In this document: positions 9,979-16,553 of the stretch, piece after piece | Layout of the letters: each line of letters opens with the position of its first letter | Numbering within the stretch: the stretch's first letter is position 1 | Assembly (NCBI RefSeq): GCF_000717175.1 | Contig: NZ_JNYD01000004.1 | Span: forward strand, 310,001-374,000 | Origin: Pseudonocardia autotrophica | Lineage (GTDB): Bacteria > Actinomycetota > Actinomycetes > Mycobacteriales > Pseudonocardiaceae | Reading direction: 5' to 3' | Length of the DNA: 64,000 bases | Program-made: the position numbers and the translations under genes | The notes under the pieces: generated by a model | Databases searched by the model: none | What the model saw: only the letters and a program-made list of their open reading frames with translations | What the model was told of the DNA's origin: nothing

Positions 9979-9984
9979 TAACAT
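9979..9984 (+). promoter_or_regulatory. -10 element TAACAT for a leaderless dtxR-family transcript
   Basis: TAACAT ends six nt before GTG 9991, so transcription would begin at or next to the start codon. The same geometry recurs before many genes in this window. Confidence 0.55.
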
Positions 9985-9990
9985 CGTCGC

Positions 9991-10647
9991 GTGGGGACCA
10001 TGACACCCGCCGTCGAGGACTACCTCAAGACGATCTTCCTGCTGTCCACGCGCGGGGAGGCCGTCACCACCGGCGCGCTCGCGAAGGAGCTGCAGGTGTC
10101 CTCGCCGTCGGTGTCGGCCATGGTCAAACGGCTGGCCGACGGCGAGCTGGTCCGGCGGGGCCGCACCCTCACCCTCACCGCGGCCGGCGAGCGGGCCGCG
10201 CTGCGGGTCGTCCGGCGGCACCGGCTGCTCGAGACCTTCCTGGTCAAGGCGCTGGAGATGCCCTGGGACGAGGTGCACGAGGAGGCCGAGCAGCTCGAGC
10301 ACGCGCTGAGCGACCGGCTGGAGGCCCGGATCGACGCGGCACTGGGCCACCCCACGCACGACCCGCACGGTGATCCCATCCCGGGCGCGGCCGGCCGGCA
10401 CGACGAGAGCTGGGGCCAGCCCCTCGCCGTCGCACCGCAGGGGTGCCGCTTCGAGATCGAGCGGGTGTCGGACCGGCGCAGCGACGCCCTGCGCTACCTC
10501 GGCGAGCGCGGGCTGCGGCCGGGCGTGGTCGTCGAGGTCGAGGAGCAGGACCCCTATGGCGGACCCCGGTGGGTGCGGGTGTCCGGGGAGCGGGTCGCCC
10601 TGGCGCCGCTGCTCACCGGGCTGATCCACGGCCGCGTCGTCCGTTAG
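9991..10647 (+). CDS. DtxR/MntR-family metalloregulator, Mn-type metal site
   Basis: 218 residues: a winged helix (LAKELQVSSPSVSAMVKRLA, residues 30-49), a dimerisation and metal domain to about 140, and a C-terminal SH3/FeoA-like domain. His77, Glu81 and His96 match the ancillary site of IdeR. The primary site reads EAEQLEH: Glu100, Glu103, His104. IdeR and DtxR have Cys at the first of these, MntR has Glu, so manganese sensing is favoured. GTG 9991 suits the leaderless promoter; ATG 10000 is the alternative. A terminator follows at 10671. Confidence 0.88.
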   Translation: MGTMTPAVEDYLKTIFLLSTRGEAVTTGALAKELQVSSPSVSAMVKRLADGELVRRGRTLTLTAAGERAALRVVRRHRLLETFLVKALEMPWDEVHEEAEQLEHALSDRLEARIDAALGHPTHDPHGDPIPGAAGRHDESWGQPLAVAPQGCRFEIERVSDRRSDALRYLGERGLRPGVVVEVEEQDPYGGPRWVRVSGERVALAPLLTGLIHGRVVR

Positions 10648-10670
10648 GGGCCCGGTCCTCGCGACGAAAG

Positions 10671-10714
10671 CCGACGCGCCGGCGGCCCTGGGGAGGGGCC
10701 GGCCGGCGCGTCGG
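10671..10714. terminator. Strong bidirectional hairpin terminator
   Basis: Perfect 13-bp arms CCGACGCGCCGGC (10671-10683) and GCCGGCGCGTCGG (10702-10714); the loop itself pairs GGCCC with GGGCC. It separates the convergent dtxR-family gene and the secreted-protein gene. Confidence 0.75.
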
Positions 10715-10763
10715 AATGGGTGCGCCCGGTTCGGGGGTTCCGGGCACCGTGGGGAGCGGACGC

Positions 10764-11336
10764 TCAGCCCGCGAGGGAAGCGATCTGCTGGGCGACGTTC
10801 GGGGCCGCCAGGTCACTGGTGGGCAGCGCGACGTCCTGGGTGTCCAGGTCCTGGTCCGCGGTCGACGGCAGGGCCGGCAGCTCCGGCGCGGCCGGCGCGG
10901 CCGGCAGCTCCGGGCCGGCCAGCGGCAGGGTCGCCTGCGGGGTGGCGAGCTCGCCGCCCGTGGTCGGCAGGTGGCTCGCGACGGCGTCCGGGAGCGCCGG
11001 CAGGGCCGGGGCCTCGTGTGCCGCCTCGTGCGAGGCCGCCGGGATGTCCGCGGTGGAGCTGTTGCCGGCGCTCTCGAAGGACACGTTCGGGGTCTCGAGG
11101 TTCGCGACGCCGGGGACCGAGAAGGACTCGAAGTCCGTCGGCAGCTCGGGGGCGGCCGGGGCCTCCAGGGCCGGGGCCTCGGCCGGGGCGGCCGGGGCCC
11201 CCGTCGGCAGCTCGGGCGCCGCGGGCAGCGACGGGAGGTCGGCGGCGAACGCCTGGCCCGCGAAGGCGGCGCCGAGGGCGGCGACACCGGCGACGGTGGC
11301 CGTCGTGGCGAGCGTGCGCCTGGCGAGACTGCTCAT
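10764..11336 (-). CDS. Secreted Ala/Pro-rich protein of unknown function
   Basis: 190 residues. A Sec signal peptide occupies the first 32 (RRTLATTATVAGVAALGAAF, cleavage after AFA). The mature part is low-complexity: repeated LPALP and APAAPELP-like blocks, no Cys, net acidic. That pattern suits an extended cell-wall or surface-exposed protein rather than an enzyme. ATG 11336 follows GGAAGGACC. No domain is recognised. It is bounded by a strong terminator downstream and about 250 bp of non-coding sequence upstream, so it is a single-gene unit. Confidence 0.75.
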   Translation of the reverse strand: MSSLARRTLATTATVAGVAALGAAFAGQAFAADLPSLPAAPELPTGAPAAPAEAPALEAPAAPELPTDFESFSVPGVANLETPNVSFESAGNSSTADIPAASHEAAHEAPALPALPDAVASHLPTTGGELATPQATLPLAGPELPAAPAAPELPALPSTADQDLDTQDVALPTSDLAAPNVAQQIASLAG

Positions 11337-11586
11337 GACTGGGGGTCCTTCCGATCGGGGGAAACCGGATGTCGAACATCGGTCAACTCGCGTGTGGATC
11401 TGCGGGGCCAACGACGCCGTCGTTACCTGGTTGTGCCCTCCGGCCCCGCTTCACCCGATGCGGTGGAGACAAAGACGCAGGTCACACGCGTTTCACCGCG
11501 TCGGGGGCGCGGCGGTGCTTGACGCTGCGAGCATCTCGCCCCCGGCCCGCGCGGAGGCGCCTCGACGCGGGCGCGGGCCACTCGGG

Positions 11587-12714
11587 ATGATCGGACGCGT
11601 GGGTGTTCGCGGACTGCTCGCCGCCGGCGTCGGCACGGGCCTGGGACTGGTGGGTGCCGGCGCGGTCGGCGTCGGCCGGTACTACGCCGACGTGCTGCTC
11701 GACCCCTCGCGGGTCGTCGCCTATCCCGAGCGGGTGCTGCGCGCCGACACGGACGCCGTGACGCTCGCCGGCAGCCGGCTCGTCCGGCAGCCCGGGGTGT
11801 GGGGCCTGCGCTGGACGGAGGGCCTCGCCGTGGTCGGCCGGGTGCTCTCCGACGACCGGCACGGCGTGCGCAGGCGGCTGCTGTCCGGTCCGGTCCCGCC
11901 GGAGGGACCCGCCGTCGTCGACGCCGGGCCGTTCGACCCGGACCCGGGGGCGCGCGGCCTGGCGTTCACCGAGGTGCAGGTCGCGACCCCGCTCGGCCCG
12001 GCCCCGGCGTGGGAGGTGCCCGCCGCGCGGGACGTCTGGGCGGTCGCCGTGCACGGCCGGGGCGGCCGGCGGCGCGAGGCGCTGCGGATCCTCCCGGTGC
12101 TGCACCGGCTCGGCCTGCCGACCCTGGTGATCAGCTACCGCAACGACGACGACGCCCCACCCAGCCCGGACGGGCGTTTTCACCTCGGCGACACCGAGTG
12201 GGAGGACCTGGAGGCGGCGGTCCGGTACGCGCAGGGCCGCGGGGCCCGGCGGATCGTGCTCGTCGGCTGGTCGATGGGGGCCGCGATCGGCGGGGCCTTC
12301 CTCGACCGCTCGCCGGCCGCCGAGCTCGTCGACGCGGTGGTGTGGGACGCGCCGCTGGTCGACTGGCGCGCGACGTTGCGCCGGCAGGCCCGCAACCGGC
12401 TGCTCCCGCCGCAGCTGATCCCGGTCGCCACGGCGGTCACCCGCCGCCGGATCGGCATCGACTTCGACGACTTCGACCTGCTGCGGCACCCGCCCGCGCG
12501 CAGGCCGCCGACGCTCCTCGTGCACAGCACGCCGGACACGGCCGTGCCGGTCGGGCCCAGCCGCGCGCTCGCCGCGGCGGGGCGCGACCTGGGCTGGCCG
12601 ATCCGGTACGTCGAGGTCGGCGGCGTGGAGCACACCGCCGCCTGGAACGCCGATCCCGAGCGCTACGAGCGCGCGGTCACGGGGTTCCTCACGGAGGTGC
12701 TCCCTCAGGAGTGA
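11587..12714 (+). CDS. Alpha/beta hydrolase with N-terminal membrane anchor
   Basis: 375 residues. An N-terminal hydrophobic stretch (LLAAGVGTGLGLVGAGAVG) looks like a signal anchor. The hydrolase core shows the nucleophile elbow VGWSMGAA near residue 222, the acid-bearing strand LLVHSTPDTAVP near 315, and the catalytic His in GVEHTAAW near 345. The substrate is unknown; secreted or membrane-facing lipases and peptidases are plausible. ATG 11587 is the first codon that gives the anchor; upstream frame extension has no conserved features. It ends within the 3' end of the convergent gene (10-bp overlap). Confidence 0.82.
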   Translation: MIGRVGVRGLLAAGVGTGLGLVGAGAVGVGRYYADVLLDPSRVVAYPERVLRADTDAVTLAGSRLVRQPGVWGLRWTEGLAVVGRVLSDDRHGVRRRLLSGPVPPEGPAVVDAGPFDPDPGARGLAFTEVQVATPLGPAPAWEVPAARDVWAVAVHGRGGRRREALRILPVLHRLGLPTLVISYRNDDDAPPSPDGRFHLGDTEWEDLEAAVRYAQGRGARRIVLVGWSMGAAIGGAFLDRSPAAELVDAVVWDAPLVDWRATLRRQARNRLLPPQLIPVATAVTRRRIGIDFDDFDLLRHPPARRPPTLLVHSTPDTAVPVGPSRALAAAGRDLGWPIRYVEVGGVEHTAAWNADPERYERAVTGFLTEVLPQE

Positions 12715-13196
12715 CCGTTGCGGGCCGCCGCGGCGGGGGAGCCGGCGTCGAGGTCGACGCTCCCGGGCGGGTTCGTCGCCGGCGGTTCGGTGACCTGCTC
12801 GACGGGCTGCGGGCGCCGGGACAGCACGAGCCAGCCGGCGATCGACAGGGCCGTGAGCAGCAGGCCCGCGCCGATCCACCACCAGCGGCGCGGAGACGGG
12901 GTCCCGGGGTCGATGCGGGCGGCCAGCTCGCGGCGTGCGGTGAGCACGCCCTCGTCGAGCTTCTCGAGGGCCGTCGCGGCGGCGGCGCCGGCGACCGCCT
13001 CGGCCTGACCGGCGAGCCGGCCGGCCCGCTCGGCCAGCACCGGGAGGTTCTCCTCCACCTTCCCGGCGACCTCGTGGGCGAGCTCCTCCACCGTCCCGCC
13101 CAGCGAGGACAACGACGACGACAGGGCGGCACCCGCCTGGTCGCGGGCGCGGCCGAGCGCCTCGCGCGTACCGGTGGGGATGCTGGGGGCGTTCAT
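12705..13196 (-). CDS. Single-pass membrane protein with helical N-terminal domain
   Basis: 163 residues. Residues 1-105 are predicted amphipathic helix with heptad-like Ala/Leu spacing ([37 protein letters not shown]); one transmembrane helix follows ([20 protein letters not shown]), then a short Pro/Ala tail outside or inside. It resembles small phasin-like or apolipoprotein-like membrane proteins but I cannot name a family. ATG 13196 follows GGAGGCCCC. It is divergent from ppiA with about 53 bp between the starts. Confidence 0.68.
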   Translation of the reverse strand: MNAPSIPTGTREALGRARDQAGAALSSSLSSLGGTVEELAHEVAGKVEENLPVLAERAGRLAGQAEAVAGAAAATALEKLDEGVLTARRELAARIDPGTPSPRRWWWIGAGLLLTALSIAGWLVLSRRPQPVEQVTEPPATNPPGSVDLDAGSPAAAARNGHS

Positions 13197-13249
13197 GGGG
13201 CCTCCGCTCGTGGTGTGCCGGGGTGGCGTGCCCCACCGACCCTGGCACG

Positions 13250-13789
13250 ATGGACGACGTGACTGCACCAGGCAACTCGAAGCAGACCGCGACGCTGCGG
13301 ACGTCCGAGGGCGACATCCGGATCATCCTCTTCCCGGACCACGCGCCCAAGACGGTGGAGAACTTCGTCGGCCTCGCGACCGGCAAGAAGGAGTACTCGC
13401 AGCCGAACGCCGCCGGCGGCGACAGCGGGCCGTTCTACGACGGCTCGGTCTTCCACCGCGTGATCAGCGGCTTCATGATCCAGGGCGGCGACCCGACCGG
13501 CACCGGCCGCGGCGGCCCCGGCTACCAGTTCGGCGACGAGTTCCACCCCGAGCTCAAGTTCGACCGCCCGTACCTGCTGGCGATGGCGAACGCGGGCCCC
13601 GGCACCAACGGCTCGCAGTTCTTCATCACCGTGGGCCCGACGCCGCACCTCAACCGCCGGCACACCATCTTCGGCGAGGTGGCCGACGCCGAGTCCCGGG
13701 CCGTCGTCGACGCGATCGCGAACACCTCGACCGACCGGGCGGACCGGCCGCTCACGGACGTCGTGATCCAGCACATCGACGTCGAGTAG
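13250..13789 (+). CDS. ppiA: Cyclophilin-type peptidyl-prolyl isomerase
   Basis: Catalyses proline cis-trans isomerisation in the cytoplasm. 179 residues with the cyclophilin core: [20 protein letters not shown] (catalytic Arg, Phe and Gln), then [19 protein letters not shown] and [12 protein letters not shown]. It closely resembles mycobacterial PpiA, which occupies the same place beside crgA and pknB. ATG 13250 is chosen by alignment of N-termini; GTG 13259 is also possible. It leads into the rhomboid gene 7 bp downstream, so the two are probably cotranscribed. Confidence 0.95.
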   Translation: MDDVTAPGNSKQTATLRTSEGDIRIILFPDHAPKTVENFVGLATGKKEYSQPNAAGGDSGPFYDGSVFHRVISGFMIQGGDPTGTGRGGPGYQFGDEFHPELKFDRPYLLAMANAGPGTNGSQFFITVGPTPHLNRRHTIFGEVADAESRAVVDAIANTSTDRADRPLTDVVIQHIDVE

Positions 13790-13796
13790 GAGCCGA

Positions 13797-14669
13797 GTGA
13801 CGTACCCCGCCGGACCGCCGGACCCGACGGCCGCGCTGCCGGCCTGCGCCCGGCACCCGGACCGCCCGACGGGCCTGCGGTGCACGCGCTGCGGACGGCC
13901 CGCCTGCCCGGAGTGCCTGCGCGACGCCGCGGTCGGCCAGCAGTGCGTCGACTGCGTGTACCAGGCCGGCCGGGGTGTCCGGCGGGGAAGGACGGTGGCG
14001 GGCGCCGAGCCGGGCGGCCGCCCGGTCGTGGTGCCCGTGCTCGTGGCGCTCAACGTGGCGCTGTTCGTGCTCACCGCGGCCCAGGCGCAGAGCATCGGCT
14101 CCAACGACGCCGCGCCGCTCTTCCGCGAGTGGGTGCTCGTGCCCGGGCTGGTGGCCGCCGGCGACTGGTGGCGGCCGCTGACGGCCGGCTTCCTGCACTA
14201 CGGGCCGCTGCACCTCGTGTTCAACATGATGGCGCTGTGGATCATCGGGCGGGAGCTCGAACCCGTGCTGGGCCGGGTGCGCTTCCTCGCGGTCTACCTG
14301 GTGGCGCTGCTCGGCGGCGCGGCCGCCGTGATGCTGTTCTCCGCGCCCGGCTCGCTCGTGGCCGGCGCCTCGGGCGCCGTGTTCGGGCTGATGGGGGCGC
14401 TGTTCGTGGTGGCCCGGCGGCTGCGGGTCCCCACGGGCCAGGTCGTCGGACTCGTCGTGGTGAACCTCGTGCTGAGCGTGGTCATCCCGGGGATCTCGCT
14501 GGTCGGCCACCTGGGCGGGCTGGTGCTCGGCGCCGCCGCCGCGGCCGCGCTGGTGCACGTGCCGCCCGTGCGCAACCGCACCCTGCTCCAGACCGGGGCA
14601 CTCGTGGTGCTCACGGTCGCGGTGCTGACCGTCATCGCCGGGCGGGCCGCCGCGGTCGCCTTCGTCTGA
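13797..14669 (+). CDS. Rhomboid intramembrane serine protease with N-terminal zinc finger
   Basis: 290 residues. An N-terminal B-box-like zinc module carries C-x2-C pairs (RCTRCGRPACPECLRDAAV, then QQCVDC) in residues 15-55. Six transmembrane helices follow. The catalytic Ser is in GASGAVFGLMGA and the His in GHLGGLVLG; LHLVFNMMALW supplies the helix-2 HxxxN-like motif. It cleaves single-pass membrane substrates. GTG 13797 lies 6 nt after TAGGAG in the ppiA stop region. No substrate candidate is adjacent. Confidence 0.92.
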   Translation: MTYPAGPPDPTAALPACARHPDRPTGLRCTRCGRPACPECLRDAAVGQQCVDCVYQAGRGVRRGRTVAGAEPGGRPVVVPVLVALNVALFVLTAAQAQSIGSNDAAPLFREWVLVPGLVAAGDWWRPLTAGFLHYGPLHLVFNMMALWIIGRELEPVLGRVRFLAVYLVALLGGAAAVMLFSAPGSLVAGASGAVFGLMGALFVVARRLRVPTGQVVGLVVVNLVLSVVIPGISLVGHLGGLVLGAAAAAALVHVPPVRNRTLLQTGALVVLTVAVLTVIAGRAAAVAFV

Positions 14670-14720
14670 CCGCGCGATCGGGGTGGGCCGGGGAGCATCG
14701 TCGGTCCCCGGCCACCGGAA

Positions 14721-14792
14721 TCACTCCGGCTTGCTGCACCCGCAGCCGGTGGAGCAGCCGTCGGTCCCACGCATCGGCGTCCTGGCGATCAT
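14721..14792 (-). CDS. Cys-rich 23-residue micropeptide
   Basis: ATG 14792 follows an excellent ribosome site (GGAAAGGGAG, 5 nt gap) and encodes 23 residues ending TDGCSTGCGCSKPE before TGA at 14721. The three Cys in CSTGCGC could coordinate a soft metal or be an oxidised or modified peptide core. It is not followed by an operon on the same strand (the next gene is the convergent rhomboid), so an attenuator leader peptide is unlikely. No family is recognised. The ribosome site is the main reason to believe it. Confidence 0.5.
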   Translation of the reverse strand: MIARTPMRGTDGCSTGCGCSKPE

Positions 14793-14922
14793 GGCGATCT
14801 CCCTTTCCTCGTCGGCAGGTCGAGCCTAGGAAGGCCGCGGCCACCGGGGCGAGCCTCCGGAGGTGGCACGGCGGGCCAGCGGCGCTCGGCGGAGGGTGAG
14901 GATCACTGGGCCGTCAGGGTGA

Positions 14923-15357
14923 TCAGGAGCGGCTGGGCAGGTACGGCCGCACGGCCTCGGCGACGTCCTCGGGATCCGCGCCCAGGTCCAGCCGGCCCAG
15001 GACGACGAGCCGTTCCTCGCCACCCGCCAGCAGGTCCAGCTCCAGCAGGCTGGTCTCGCGGCCGAAGCGCCGCGTCCGCAGCACGCGCACCCGCTGCACC
15101 GCGGGCCAGTCGACGGACCGCGTGCGGGTGAGGCTGCGCACCTCGAGGCCGTGCCGGTGCAGGGCGAGCCGGGGCCGGGCGATGGTGCCGACCAGCGCGG
15201 CGTACCCGAGCCCGAGCGCGGCGACGCCGGCGATCAGCCGCCCGGCCGGGTCGGCGTGGCCCAGCAGCAGGACCGCGAGCCAGCCCAGGGCGGCCGCGGT
15301 GAGGACCCAGGCGAGCACGACGAGCCCCGGAGCGGGGGCCCACCGGTGTTCACGCAC
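14923..15357 (-). CDS. Membrane PH-domain protein (Rv0010c-type)
   Basis: 144 residues: two N-terminal transmembrane helices (LVVLAWVLTAAALGWLAV and LIAGVAALGLGYAALVG) and a C-terminal bacterial PH-like beta domain (HRHGLEVRSLTRTRSVDWPA, then VLRTRRFGRETSLLELDLL). The position between ppiA and crgA matches the mycobacterial Rv0010c gene. GTG 15357 is chosen because the first helix follows at once. Two DnaA boxes lie 15-36 bp upstream of this start, covering the expected promoter. Function is unknown; cell-division association is inferred only from context. Confidence 0.8.
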   Translation of the reverse strand: MREHRWAPAPGLVVLAWVLTAAALGWLAVLLLGHADPAGRLIAGVAALGLGYAALVGTIARPRLALHRHGLEVRSLTRTRSVDWPAVQRVRVLRTRRFGRETSLLELDLLAGGEERLVVLGRLDLGADPEDVAEAVRPYLPSRS

Positions 15358-15371
15358 GGTAGCTGTGAAAG

Positions 15372-15393
15372 TTGTCCACAGGGCTTGTCCACA
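15372..15393 (+). promoter_or_regulatory. Two tandem DnaA boxes
   Basis: TTGTCCACA occurs at 15372-15380 and again at 15385-15393, 13 bp apart. Both match the actinobacterial DnaA box exactly. They lie between the PH-domain gene and crgA, upstream of the PH-domain gene start, not in a dnaA-dnaN origin. Confidence 0.65.
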
Positions 15394-15485
15394 GTGGGGA
15401 TGAATCACACACTCGTAGTTCCTGCTGGTCAGCGACGTGCCCGAGCATATATGGCCAGGATCACGCAGCGTGACTACTTGATCGA

Positions 15486-15746
15486 CTAGCGCCAGCGCAT
15501 CGACATGAGCAGCGCGATGACGATCAATCCGAAGCCCACGAGGAAGTTCGCGCCGCCCAGCGCCTGCATGAAGGGGATCGCGTCCCGGGCCAGGTAGTCG
15601 GTGATCAGCCAGGCCAGCCCGAGCAGGCCGACGCCCAGCATGATGGCGACGTACGCGGGATGGGTGGGGCCCTTGATCTTGACCGGCCTCCGGTCGTTCG
15701 CCGGCGGCGTGTAGACGGCCTTCTTGCGGACCTTGGACTTCGGCAT
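15486..15746 (-). CDS. crgA: Cell division protein CrgA
   Basis: 86 residues. Basic cytoplasmic N-terminus starting PKSKVRKKAVYTPP, then two transmembrane helices (AYVAIMLGVGLLGLAWLI and FLVGFGLIVIALLM) and a short MRWR end. CrgA is a small septal membrane protein that binds FtsZ, FtsQ, FtsI and other divisome parts in actinobacteria. ATG 15746 agrees with the family N-terminus; GAGGTCCC precedes it. The neighbour order (PH-domain protein, crgA, amidotransferase, pknB) is conserved in mycobacteria, except that a DUF881 gene usually between crgA and the amidotransferase is absent here. Confidence 0.95.
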   Translation of the reverse strand: MPKSKVRKKAVYTPPANDRRPVKIKGPTHPAYVAIMLGVGLLGLAWLITDYLARDAIPFMQALGGANFLVGFGLIVIALLMSMRWR

Positions 15747-15911
15747 CGGGGACCTCGTGGAGCTTTCTGCGGTGGTGCGGGGTGGTGCACGCCGGTCGCG
15801 CGCACCGCTCGCGACCACCGTATCGGACACACGGGCGGCGCGGGCCGGACGAGAGCCCCGCGATCAGCGCGAACACCCCGGATCGGGCGGGGTGCCGCGG
15901 ATCCGGGGCGG

Positions 15912-16553
15912 TCAGACCTGGGCGGTGAGGGCGGCGACCTCGTCGCCGAGCCGGCGGACGAGCTCCTCCGGCACCTCGAACCCGGCGCCGGCGAGCCAGT
16001 TGGCCAGCATCCGGTGCCCGCCCTCGGTGAGCACGGACTCCGGGTGGAACTGGACGCCCTCGATCGGCAGGTCCTTGTGCCGCACCGCCATGATCAGGCC
16101 GGACTCGGTGCGCCCGGTGACCTCGAGCTCGACCGGCAGCGTGTCCGGCCGGATCGACAGCGAGTGGTACCGGGTGGCGGTGAAGGGCTCGGGCAACCCG
16201 CGCAGCACGCCGACGCCGTCGTGGAAGACCTGCGAGGTCTTGCCGTGCAGCAGCTCCGGCGCCCGCTCCACCACACCGCCCCAGGCCACACCGATGGCCT
16301 GGTGGCCGAGGCACACCCCGAGCAGCGGGAGGTTGCGGTCCCCGGCGGCCTTGATGACGTCGATGCTCCGGCCGGCCTCCTCGGGGGTGCCGGGGCCGGG
16401 GCTGACGAGCACCGCGCCCACCTCGCCGAGCTCGTCGAGCCCGGCGGACAGCTCGTCGTTGCGCAGGACGACCGGCTCGACGCCGAGCTGTGCCAGGTAC
16501 TGGACGAGGTTGTAGACGAAGCTGTCGTAGTTGTCGACGACCAGGACGCGCAT
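15912..16553 (-). CDS. pabA: Glutamine amidotransferase, anthranilate/aminodeoxychorismate synthase component II
   Basis: Supplies ammonia from glutamine to chorismate-using synthases (folate p-aminobenzoate or tryptophan anthranilate). 213 residues with class-I triad: nucleophile Cys in GVCLGHQAIG near 81, His and Glu in VQFHPESVLTEGGH near 170. The oxyanion segment SPGPGTPEEAG is intact. The ATG overlaps the pknB stop by one nt (TGATG), so translation is coupled. Mycobacterial genomes call this gene trpG; lacking a trp cluster here, pabA is an equally good name. Confidence 0.9.
   Translation of the reverse strand: MRVLVVDNYDSFVYNLVQYLAQLGVEPVVLRNDELSAGLDELGEVGAVLVSPGPGTPEEAGRSIDVIKAAGDRNLPLLGVCLGHQAIGVAWGGVVERAPELLHGKTSQVFHDGVGVLRGLPEPFTATRYHSLSIRPDTLPVELEVTGRTESGLIMAVRHKDLPIEGVQFHPESVLTEGGHRMLANWLAGAGFEVPEELVRRLGDEVAALTAQV

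Noticed and set aside
15372..15393. Chromosomal origin of replication
   Set aside because: Only two DnaA boxes, no AT-rich unwinding region, and no dnaA or dnaN. oriC is probably nearby but outside the window.
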